Assembly (NCBI RefSeq): GCF_016801865.2
Contig: NC_068939.1
Coordinates: 69,467,072-69,531,071 of the forward strand
Reading direction: 5' to 3'
Source: Culex pipiens pallens
Taxonomy: Eukaryota > Arthropoda > Insecta > Diptera > Culicidae
DNA length: 64,000 nucleotides
Below the pieces are notes generated by a model. The model was not told where the DNA came from and did no database searches. It saw nothing but the letters and a program-made list of their open reading frames with translations. Positions 48,501-55,811 of this stretch are shown here, piece by piece (within the stretch, counting starts at the first letter, position 1; every line of letters begins with the position of its first letter). Position numbers and translations under genes: made by a program.

Positions 48501-51500
48501 ACTTTTTTGAAGCCGGATCTCACTTAAATGCATGTAAACGATGTCCGGTTCCATCATCCGACCCATCATTGGTTAGGTAATCAAAAGACCTTTCCAACGA
48601 GTCCATATAATTGAATATCTGGCAACCCTGTCTCGAGTTATGACCACTTAAGTGATATTTATGTACTTTTTTGAAGCCGGATCTCACTTAAATGCATGTA
48701 AACGATGTCCGGTTCCATCATCCGACCCATCATTGGTTAGGTAATCAAAAGACCTTTCCAACGAGTCCATATAATTGAATATCTGGCAACCCTGTCTCGA
48801 GTTATGACCACTTAAGTGATATTTATGTACTTTTTTGAAGCCGGATCTCACTTAAATGCATGTAAACGATGTCCGGTTCCATCATCCGACCCATCGTTGG
48901 TAAGGTAATCAAGAGACCTTTCCAACGAGTCCACATAATTGAAAATCTGGCAACCCTGTCTCGAGTTATGACAACTTAAGTTATATCTGTGTACTTATTT
49001 TTCTGGACCTAAAAAAATAGCTGAAATATGTGTCCAAACCACTCATATTACCCATTGTTGGTAAAAAGTGAGGAAGGCATCAACCACATAGGTGGATGAA
49101 GTTAGTTTTTTTATGTACAATTGAATTTGAAATCGAAATGCACTTAACAGATTTTTTGACAAAAGGCTTCATTTTTAAGATATAGTCACCGAAAGTTAGA
49201 TTTTAGCGATATATTTGCAGTTTTTTTTCTATTTTTAAAAATAGTGACTCTAAAACTCTAAACTCTAAAAATATTTATTTCGAAAAGTTCTGAAAATTTT
49301 CTTTAAAATTGTAGAAAAAAAACATTGAAGATTAAACCTCTGGTTGCCGAGATACGGCGGCTTAAAGTAAAAGAAACAGGAAAATTTAAGTTTTCCGAAC
49401 CTCCCAAACAAAAAATTGAGATGGTCACTTATGGTCACTATTTTAAAAAATCAAAAAACTGCGAATTTTTCGTTGAAAACTTTCGGTGGCTATATCTTGA
49501 AAACGGAGCCTTTTATCAAAAAATCTGGTCAAAAGATTTTTAATTGAAAATTCAATTTTACATTAAAAAATAAAAAAATAACTATTTTTCAAAAAAATCA
49601 TAACTCTGCGGTAGATTTTTCGACCATGTTTCTTTATGGCTTAAAAGTTTCAGGCTTTGTCCTCTAAAACATATAAAAAAATCTCGAAAATAAAAAAAAC
49701 GGGGAATTGAGTTTTTGTGAAAAAAAATGTTGATTTAAAAATCGGCAATTTTTTTTCCGTATGCCTATTTTTTTCTCAATAGCCCTCAACAATACCTACA
49801 GCTTTGCTGAAGATATTAAATTGATCAAAAAATTCATTCAAAAGTTACAGTAATTCGAATATTTACGTACCATTTTTGTATGGACAGCTGCCAAAATTGT
49901 ATGGAGACTTGTATGGGTGAACCAATGACACAAAATAGCTTCTTTGGTCATAGAGAAGACCCCCGAGAAGTTTGAGCCAAATAAAAAATTACAAAAAATA
50001 AAAATTGCTCAATAATTTCAAATATTTAAAATCAGACTAAGCTAATATAACCTTCCTTTTTTCAAATTTAAAAAAAAAAAATTTTTGAAAAGATAACAAA
50101 ATTTCGCTTGAGGGTACACAGCAACCAAGGAAGTTGTTGTCTTCTTGTCTTCTCCATTTCTCTCTTAACATGATAAATGCAAGTAAATATACTTAAAATG
50201 ATACAAAAGAAAAATGAGGCAATGTTATTTTTTGTACAACAAAAGTTGCTCAAAACAACTATCCAAAATCGGGACAAAATTAAATGGTCGTAAAAAATTG
50301 TACATTAGAGGGTTAAGCACCATGCGTCTCCAGCTAAATGTACTGGAAACTTATTTCTATGGAGAAGCATACTGCCCATGTTCGCATAAATGTCCCATAT
50401 GCAAAAACAGCAAGCTGAGAAAAACGCATTTGAAGTTTGTCCCATACATAAGGCTACGTGTTAATTTTTCGCGAAAAAACTGGATTTCCTCCTGATTTCT
50501 AGACGAAGTACCGTAAAACGGGGTGACTTTGATAGCCGGGGTGACTTTGATAGGTTTGCGATTTTTCCGCAAAATGAAGAGTACAATTAAAATACGTAAG
50601 GAATGGTTCAGAAACATACTGACCATGGTAGAGAAGTGTTCAAAGTACCTCATGAAGAACTTTTCATAAATTTTTGAAAAGTTTAGAAAGTTAGTTAACT
50701 ATAGTTAAGAAAATGTGGATGAAAGTCATTATTTTAAACTTCTCAATGTGTCATGATTTTCTCAATGAACATGATTTTTAATCGGAAAACGGAATGCATT
50801 TTCGGATTCTTTGGACAATTTTCTACTAGGAGAAGGTTAAATAAGTTTGTAAATAATAAATAATATGTGTTTTTGAAACACAATTAAAAATAATCTCCAA
50901 ATTTATAGGCAAATTCAGTTGAACAAATTTCATGTAAAATGTGAAAACTTGTGATTCGTGCTTCGAATTCAGTTTAAAATGCAATATAAATCGATAATTT
51001 TATAAACAAAACTATTTTTAACAAATTTCAGGAAAAATTCCGACTTTTTAACAATTTTACCTAAAATTTATATGTATTTTGTTAAAAAGCTAATAAACTT
51101 AGTTAACTTCATATAAACATTGATTTTTTTCTAACAAACTATATCAGCTACTTTAGTGATGGTACATTTAACGTACAAATAAAGTTTGAACATCTTAAAT
51201 ATGATTTTAACAAGAAAAACTATGACTATCAAAGTCACCCCGGAATTAAAACCAAGAATTTTTAACGTAACTATTTTTCTAAACACTATTGAAAAAACTT
51301 TTTTTCCAAAATAGTGCATGGACTTTGTGTGGTCTACCCCAGTACATGTTTTAAAAATAATAATCTTGAGAAAAACCTTACCTGTTGGAAAATATTCTAA
51401 AAATAAATTGAAATCCTATCAAAGTCACCCCGGTTTACGGTACTGGATGTTATAGGCTCTTTCGAAAGAGCATACAATTTTGAACCAAACTGCATCAAAA

Positions 51501-53536
51501 ACTCGAAATCGATGAAAATGCATATGGGACATTTATGCGATCAGGGGCAGCATAGTACTCTAAGTTCGATTAATATACTGAAATCCGGTATTTTTCAGAA
51601 TCCTGTTAGTGAATTTTCACCCTTTTTGGATATGTTGAGTAAAACATCCTGAAAAATAACACAAAAATAATATGATTTCATAAAAGATTTCTGATAAGAC
51701 CATTCCCAATTTGATTCAATGTTTATTTTTATTTTTCCCCCATTGAGTTTGATAAAATTTTGAAGAACTACACATTTCCTTTAAAATATGATGCACAATT
51801 TATTGATATTATAAATAAAAAAAAAACTAAAAAGTTATAGTTGAATTTAATAAATCTTAGAAAGATTTGAAGCTGCTTCAAAATTAATATTCTCAGGACT
51901 GAAAAAGAATAAAACTCATTACTATCTTCCGTTGCTTACATTCAATGCTCCGATAGTGCTGCATTCCGAGGTTCTTCTGCATGACGGGACTCATCGCGAC
52001 TGCATTTGGCAACGTCTGCTGCTGAATCTGCGTCTGCTGCTGCTGCTGCTGTTGTGATAAGCAACCATTATTATTGTGATTGTTGTTGCTGCTGGGTCCA
52101 TTCTTTAGAATAGTTGTCGTTGTGCCACCGGAAGACTGGCCCTTCCCGGAGATGGCTTTTGTCGTCGTGGTCAGGTCGCTGCTCGAGCTTTTCCTCGGCG
52201 AGGGACATTGCTGGGATGGAAATAAGTAGGAAGAAGTTAAAGGAAAAGAAGTTGGTATTATTTTCATTTCATCGCTGAAAAGGATATCCTGGATCTGATA
52301 AGCAGGTGGTTTCTTCATTTCAGTCTAGGGACTAAGGGAAGATGATATCCGTCTCGTTAAGAAGAAACTATTTTATACATTAAAGAAGTGCTTTGTGCAA
52401 TCTAACGAGGAGCTAATTTTAGCGTATTTTTGAAATTGTTGATTCAATTTTCAGCATTATGCTTTGAAATAAGAGTGCATATTTAAAGTTTTAAAAATAA
52501 AGCTGGTTTGCTAGTGTCGTCCATAATATTATTTATATTTTTCAATTTTTTTACTCTGTTGTTGTGACAACTTTAAACTGAATTGCTTTTTGGGCAAGTT
52601 TAACTAGAAATACTGTATTTTTCGAAAAATCATCTGCATGATCGAATTTCATAGAAAAATATTGATGCCCAAAGGTAAGTTAAATTGATTCAATTCCAAC
52701 CAAACAAAACAAGCCGGAATGCACCATTCCACTTCCATCAATTTCAACATTATCAAGTAGAACAACATCTTGAGTGCACTCTATTCAAATCGATTCAAGC
52801 AGGTGAGGTGTGCTCTGCTCTTACTCTCACACCTTTTCAAAAGGAAATTGCAAAACTTTTCCCTCCTGTAGAATGCAGCAGTTGGATTGCAGGTTGCAGT
52901 TGTTCAAGTTGCAACAGAACTGACAGAACTGGCACAGCCAACCTACTCTTCATCTCCTCTTGTCAGAACTCTCAGGACAAGAAAAAAAAGTGTTCAGGAA
53001 GCTGCAGTGAAATGCTTCCTCAGTCGATGGCGCATTATCGATTGTATTTGCCGGAACGAATTTCCATATACTGGGGAAGGCTAATGGAAACGAGTTTCTT
53101 TTTGTGAGGAAATAAATCATGTTTCAATTTTGCGTGCATTTGAACAAGTCCCATTTAATAATTGAACACGAACATGGGTCATTCGTTTCATTGAATAAAT
53201 TTCAATTTTTTTTAAATTTTGATCAAAACTTTAATGATCAAAAACGCAAGTTATTAAATTTAAGCCAAATTCTATAGAATTCATGGAAACATAAGGGATA
53301 ACCGAGACTTAAATTGCAACTTACCTCCTCGACCGCAAACTCGACGTGCCGTTCCTCGATACGGTTCAGGCCACATTTGAATTTGTTGCCGTTCTCGAGT
53401 CCACCGATGCCACCGCCTGCCCCAGCAGCACCAGCACCACTTCCTGCCGGGCCGCTGCATCCCGTCAGTCCCTTGGGGAAGTAGTGGGTCCCCGTCCGGA
53501 TGTTGATGTAGTACTCGGGCGTGTACGAGCAGCCAC
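39191..53536 (-). CDS. Uncharacterised Ser-rich protein, C-terminal 889 residues in six exons
   Basis: Six exons join in one frame with GT-AG introns at every junction: 53,536-53,325; 52,210-51,940; 43,978-43,810; 43,748-43,512; 43,447-41,976; 39,501-39,191, ending in TGA. Phases agree at each join (split codons GAA, TCC, AAG and AGC are restored). The product is hydrophilic and largely low-complexity: a Gly/Ala-rich linker, a poly-Gln run, acidic Asp/Ser blocks (DSDSDELSRN, CDTDDLLDLDFID), Arg/Ser-rich basic stretches and one helical, probably coiled-coil segment (SEKALLKADLEADVKYKQLI). There is no transmembrane segment, signal peptide or enzyme motif. The first visible exon begins in phase 2 after AG, so the start codon lies further upstream. 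I do not recognise the family; a cytoskeletal, signalling or neuronal scaffold is only a guess from composition. Two introns are loaded with repeats. Confidence 0.85.
39675..41426. repeat. (CCAAAA)n hexanucleotide array, about 292 units, intronic
   Basis: 1,752 bp of one 6-bp unit with only two substitutions (39,923 C to A; 40,784 A to C) and no insertions or deletions. It fills about 70% of the intron between exons E and F. On the gene's sense strand it is (GGTTTT)n. All six frames are open, giving spurious frames of Lys-Thr, Lys-Pro, Gly-Phe, Val-Leu and Phe-Trp repeats; none is a gene. Confidence 0.97.
41427..41975 (-). other. Unique remainder of intron E-F
   Basis: AT-rich intronic DNA between the hexanucleotide array and the exon E donor. 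It contains no AATAAA on the gene's sense strand and no recognisable element. Confidence 0.6.
41976..43447 (-). CDS. Exon E (largest coding exon, 1,472 bp)
   Basis: Acceptor GGTTTTTAG before 43,447; donor GATCCGG|GTGAGT at 41,976. Encodes acidic CSDSDPTDCPSDIDTG, a basic Arg/Ser block, a helical segment with SEKALLKADLEADVKYKQLI, Cys/Pro patches (ICSPRRICNPPANKR) and several Ser/Pro-type motifs (SPKN, SPTLNRRR, SQSPKL). The open frame does not stop at the donor but continues seven codons into the intron before a stop at 41,953. The consensus donor and the in-frame exon F argue that splicing is the main form. Confidence 0.9.
43512..43748 (-). CDS. Exon D
   Basis: Acceptor ATTTCCAG before 43,748; donor TTTTGAG|GTGAGG at 43,512. 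Flanked by very short introns (61 bp before, 64 bp after), typical of mosquito genes. Reads SANALSDSDSSSTEKVISKK, then MLTPRSVKKACGDISRLDSK and DEDATLNEMMGKFDESYHYE. Confidence 0.88.
43810..43978 (-). CDS. Exon C
   Basis: Acceptor TTTTTAG before 43,978, donor CCAA|GTAGGA at 43,810. Completes the TCC codon begun in exon B, and reads PSPRQRCRIRTNPWLSTLDG then a Ser/Thr-rich tail. It lies 7.96 kb downstream of exon B, across the transposon-filled intron. Confidence 0.82.
44121..45188. mobile_element. Fold-back MITE, complete copy, TIR GGGTAATTCTC
   Basis: GGGTAATTCTCTACCAACTC at 44,121 is mirrored by AATTGGCGGAGAATTACCC ending at 45,188; ACAC flanks both sides (44,117-44,120 and 45,189-45,192). 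Arms are about 340 bp, highly similar (ACTTTGTCCTAAGGGGTAAC; CACCTCTTTTTTCGCATG), around a 350-bp centre containing GACCATGATCGATGACGACC. No transposase. The younger relative of the 6,597-7,372 copy. It sits in the exon B-C intron of the minus-strand gene. Confidence 0.9.
45661..45748. repeat. (GT)n / GTAT microsatellite
   Basis: GTGTGTGT tract with interspersed TATG units, inside the minisatellite-bearing element. A short GTGTGTGTG stands at the same relative site in copy 1 near 19,030. Confidence 0.95.
46271..46429. mobile_element. MITE family 'AAGGCCGTTGCAAATATTT', short copy 3
   Basis: TAAGGCCGTTGCAAATATTT at 46,271 and AAATATTTGCAACAACCTAA ending about 46,427 are inverted, with GTCCCTTGACTCTGACCAAAG inside as in copies 1 and 2. 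About 160 bp, so a deletion derivative. Confidence 0.78.
46600..47507. mobile_element. MITE family 'AAGGCCGTTGCAAATATTT', right-end fragment split by hAT
   Basis: CCATGACCATATTCGAGGGAC, AAAAACTTTTAAAATATTTG (to 46,653) continues as AAATATTTGCATCGACCTAA (47,491-47,510) on the far side of the 46,654-47,491 hAT element. Joining across the TSD gives the expected end of the family. Confidence 0.75.
46654..47491. mobile_element. hAT element with TIR TAGGGCTAGTGATTTTT, TSD AATATTTG, copy a
   Basis: TAGGGCTAGTGATTTTTCGCG-type start at 46,654 and CGTTAAAAATCACTAGCTCTA ending at 47,491; exact 8-bp duplication AATATTTG at 46,646-46,653 and 47,492-47,499. Subterminal CGTGAAATGC-type words on the left. 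838 bp with no transposase ORF. It is the innermost element of the stack and therefore the youngest there. Related copy at 54,552-55,368. Confidence 0.93.
47720..49010. repeat. 164-bp tandem array, eight units
   Basis: GATGTCCGG(A/T)TCC or its variant begins units at 47,720, 47,884, 48,048, 48,212, 48,376, 48,540, 48,704 and 48,868, exactly 164 bp apart each time. Units 3 to 7 are almost identical; first, second and last units differ more. Each unit contains CGAGTTATGACCACTTAAGTG and TTTTTTGAAGCCGGATCTCA. Confidence 0.96.
49881..50361. other. Intron B-C, unassigned segment
   Basis: AT-rich intronic DNA. TTAGAGGGTTAAGCACC near 50,307 resembles the terminus of the piggyBac-type MITE at 63,547 but has no partner. 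Confidence 0.45.
50362..51562. mobile_element. Inverted-repeat element interrupted by a TA-target MITE
   Basis: CATAAATGTCCCATATGCA (50,385-50,404) and TGCATATGGGACATTTATGC (51,519-51,538) are exact complements, extending outward with weaker match through ACTGCCC and GGGGCAGCATAG. The inner 930 bp is a separate element. Outer limits are approximate. Confidence 0.75.
50511..51440. mobile_element. Tc1/mariner-like MITE, TIR CCGTAAAACGGGGTGACTTT
   Basis: CCGTAAAACGGGGTGACTTT at 50,511 is mirrored by AAAGTCACCCCGGTTTACGG ending at 51,440, with TA on both sides (50,509-50,510, 51,441-51,442). GGGGTGACTTTGATAG recurs as a tandem pair at the left, and CTATCAAAGTCACCCCGG also occurs internally at 51,226. 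No transposase. Confidence 0.87.
51940..52210 (-). CDS. Exon B
   Basis: Acceptor ATCCCAG before 52,210; donor TTGAAT|GTAAGC at 51,940. In frame with exon A without a split codon. Encodes a Ser/Thr-rich stretch, Asn- and Gln-rich low complexity (QQQQQQQTQIQQQ) and then MQKNLGMQHYRSIE. The reading frame extending beyond the acceptor towards 52,318 is intronic. Confidence 0.8.
52211..53324 (-). other. Intron A-B
   Basis: 1,114 bp between GTAAGT (53,324) and CCCAG (52,211). 52,690-53,080 is less AT-rich and contains repeated CAGTTGGATTGCAGGTTGCA-type words; the plus-strand open frame over it (52,685-53,107) has no known domain and lies antisense in the intron. Confidence 0.65.
53325..53536 (-). 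CDS. Exon A (first visible coding exon)
   Basis: Acceptor TTTCCAG ends at 53,537 and donor GAGGAG|GTAAGT lies at 53,325/53,324. Translates as GCSYTPEYYINIRTGTHYFP followed by a Gly/Ala-rich linker, then CGLNRIEERHVEFAVEE. The Tyr-rich start and the Cys/Arg block after the linker look structured and conserved-type. The exon enters in phase 2, so at least one upstream exon exists. The antisense and shifted frames over it are by-products. Confidence 0.82.
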
Positions 53537-53696
53537 CTGGAAAGAGAGGACACAAAACGAAACGCGTTAATCCTTTTGTACTTTGTGTTTAACTGTTTTT
53601 TGTTCGTTTTTTTAACGGGAAATGGAAAAAAATGAAAAATTGGAAGGAACAGAACGCTTCAAAAATGTTGCACTTTTTTCTGAATTTTTCTCGGTT

Positions 53697-54143
53697 CCCG
53701 AACAGACGGTAATAACTAAATTCATGCCATTTCAATAACAAATACTGTTAAAATAACAGAAAGTGTTATGGAATAATCTTGAAAAATCCATTTTTGCATA
53801 AGAGTTCAATAACAGTTTATGTTATCATAACAAAAATTGTTATTGGTCTGATATTGATTGACAGCAAAAACAACTTGAGAATAACATTTTTTGTTATGGA
53901 AGAATAACTCCAAACGTTATTGGGATGATCGGATTAGTTGTTGAAATAACAAAAAATAATAACAAAGATTTGTTCGAAAAATAACGTAAAATGTTATTAG
54001 TCTGTTATTACAATAACAATCCAATAACAAAAAAATCATAACGGCGAATAACAAATCTTGTTATAAATAACATAAAATGTTATTGGCCTAGTATTTTCTA
54101 ATAACAAAGAATGTTATTCCCAAGTTATTTCCGTCTGCTCGGG
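53697..54143. mobile_element. MITE of the CCCGAGCAGACGG family, uninterrupted copy
   Basis: CCCGAACAGACGGTAATAAC at 53,697 mirrored by GTTATTTCCGTCTGCTCGGG ending at 54,143. The 447-bp interior is composed largely of TTATTGTTAT-type words. Inverse-oriented relative of 13,487-14,324. No clear TSD. Confidence 0.83.
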
Positions 54144-54551
54144 TTTGTTCTACACAAAAAAATAAGGATAATATTCATCAGGGAATAGGGACAGATTATG
54201 TGTAAAACAGTGTAATATAACATCAGCAGCAGTCTTTTTTTGGAACATCCCCTTTCATTTGCGGGGTGATTTAAAATCTTTGCGCGGAAATAATCAAAAA
54301 TCAAAATTCTCTGATATTCCAAAGTCCAAGAACAACAAAAATATAGCAAAAATGACAAGTTTATTGACCGCATTACCATTGGAGGCGGGACTCCGGATAT
54401 CCGTATAATTTGAAAAATTAATAATTCTATTAGAAAATGAATTAACTTATAAAAGCCAGTTTTGTCTCACGACTGTGGGGTGACATAAAGATGAAAAAAA
54501 AAAAATAATTTTACAGGTTTTCAAAAGACCTCCAATTTTGCATCACATGAT

Positions 54552-55368
54552 TAGGATTAGTGATATTTCAGGAATTCGCGGACAGCGTGAAATCCGTGAA
54601 ATTTTGCTTTTTCCGCGAAATCCCGTGAACTTGTATGTTTATGTCTCAAAATAATTTATCAAACTCAAATAGGGATGAAAATAATCTGAAGCAGTTTATT
54701 TACTAATAATAAATATTTGATTCATAAAGACTTTTTAAGTATATTTTATTATTTTTTAATTGAAAAGCTTGATATGAACCATTTGAAGAATTGCATTTTT
54801 TTAGTTTTAGAGAAACTAACAAAATTTAGTAATACATATTTTCATTCGTTGTAATACACATTTTGCTGCTATTTTATTTGAAAGATGTTGTTTCAATAGA
54901 AATTTAAATAATCCAGCTTTGTTTTATGTGTAATAAAATGCAGAGAATTTTTATTTTTTAAATTACCTTTGAAAAACATTTCAGCTTTTTTACAGTCCTA
55001 ATTAATTTTAACAATATTTGATTATTTGGGTGGATGATTCCCGTGAAAGATAAAAAAATCTCTTTTTTTGTTTTGTGTTCTCATTTTGAATTAGAAATTT
55101 CGATTTCGTTACAAATCATTTTATTTTTGCCTACTGATTTTAAATTTGTTTTTTTTTTGTCACGTTCAAATTAAGTGAAGTTTTTTTAGTTTATTTAAGA
55201 ATAATATATAATGAAGCTTAACAAGTAGTTTCTGTGATTTAAACATAAGATTTTCAGAGTTATTTTAACATTTTCCACGTTCTGCGAAGTTTGCGTGAAA
55301 TTTGGTGTTTTGAAATTGAGGTCCCCGTGAAATTTGCAATTTTCAAGCGTGAAAAATCACTAAGCCTA
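54552..55368. mobile_element. hAT element related to 46,654-47,491, copy b
   Basis: TAGGATTAGTGATATTTC at 54,552 and GAAAAATCACTAAGCCTA ending at 55,368. Subterminal GCGTGAAATCCGTGAAATTT and CCGCGAAATCCCGTGAAC on the left, CCCGTGAAATTTGCAATTTT on the right. The flanking 8 bp do not match (CACATGAT, CTGATCAG), so the TSD has decayed or one edge is misplaced. No ORF. Confidence 0.82.
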
Positions 55369-55565
55369 CTGATCAGCTAATGATAAAAACATTTTTAATA
55401 TTTTAAGATGCATTAGCATGTATTTTAAATTTACTATTATCTTTGAAAAATGAAATTTTTGTGAGGTTTTGCATAATACTGAGGCGAGAACGATGATTTT
55501 GAAAATTAGCCAAAATGGATTGAAAAGGTTGAAAATAACTGATTTATTTCAAAAATCGATTTTTT

Positions 55566-55581
55566 TTTATAAATATAGGTT
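55566..55581. repeat. Target-site duplication, 3' side of the Jockey/Juan element
   Basis: TTTATAAATATAGGTT, identical to 60,074-60,089; the last T is ambiguous with the poly(A) tract. Confidence 0.92.
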
Positions 55582-55759
55582 TTTTTTTTTTTTTTTTTTT
55601 AATTTATATTTATTCAAATTTCTTTTCCATGTACATTCATTCAGTTAAAATATTATTGAGTGTCCAATCATAAACGATGACTTTTCACCTCAATTTTAAA
55701 TACTAGCAACATTCATTTATTCATGAAATATTGTAGCTTTCGCTATTCAGTGATTTCAA

Positions 55760-55777
55760 ATGTAGGAGGTCCTACAT
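55760..55777 (-). other. 3' UTR hairpin of the retrotransposon
   Basis: ATGTAGGAGGTCCTACAT: an 8-bp stem around GG, about 35 nt past the ORF2 stop. Non-LTR reverse transcriptases can recognise 3' structures, though Jockey elements are usually thought to depend mainly on the poly(A) end. Confidence 0.5.
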
Positions 55778-55811
55778 GTACAAAAGGGAAAAGGGATACC
55801 TTAAAACTAAC

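Larger units (their letters stand above)
45548..49078. mobile_element. Minisatellite-bearing element, copy 2
   Basis: GCCTTCCTCAC at 45,548 begins an imperfect hairpin GCCTTCCTCACTGAGGTAAGGC, and GTGAGGAAGGC ends at 49,078, followed by a small hairpin CCACATAGGTGG. The layout matches copy 1 at 18,905. It carries a (GT)n tract, a 164-bp unit array and a hAT insertion that itself holds further elements. Non-coding. Confidence 0.8.
45200..49880. mobile_element. Outer inverted-repeat element of the nested stack
   Basis: CTGTAACTTTTTAATGAATT (about 45,220) through AGTAGGTACACGGAAAAAAT (45,300) is mirrored at 49,730-49,858 (complement CTGTAACTTTTGAATGAATT). A further internal inverted pair lies at 49,150-49,250 and 49,425-49,540 (CACCGAAAGTTAGATTTTAG against AAAACTTTCGGTGG). 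The left and right halves are separated by the 45,548-49,078 element, so they are one older unit split by a younger insertion. Confidence 0.75.

Noticed and set aside
47720..49010. CRISPR-like regular repeat array
   Set aside because: Units are 164 bp with no repeat-spacer alternation, inside a eukaryotic transposon; a minisatellite explains it.
52685..53107. 140-residue plus-strand frame
   Set aside because: Lies antisense in intron A-B; no domain, and composition is that of the surrounding intron.
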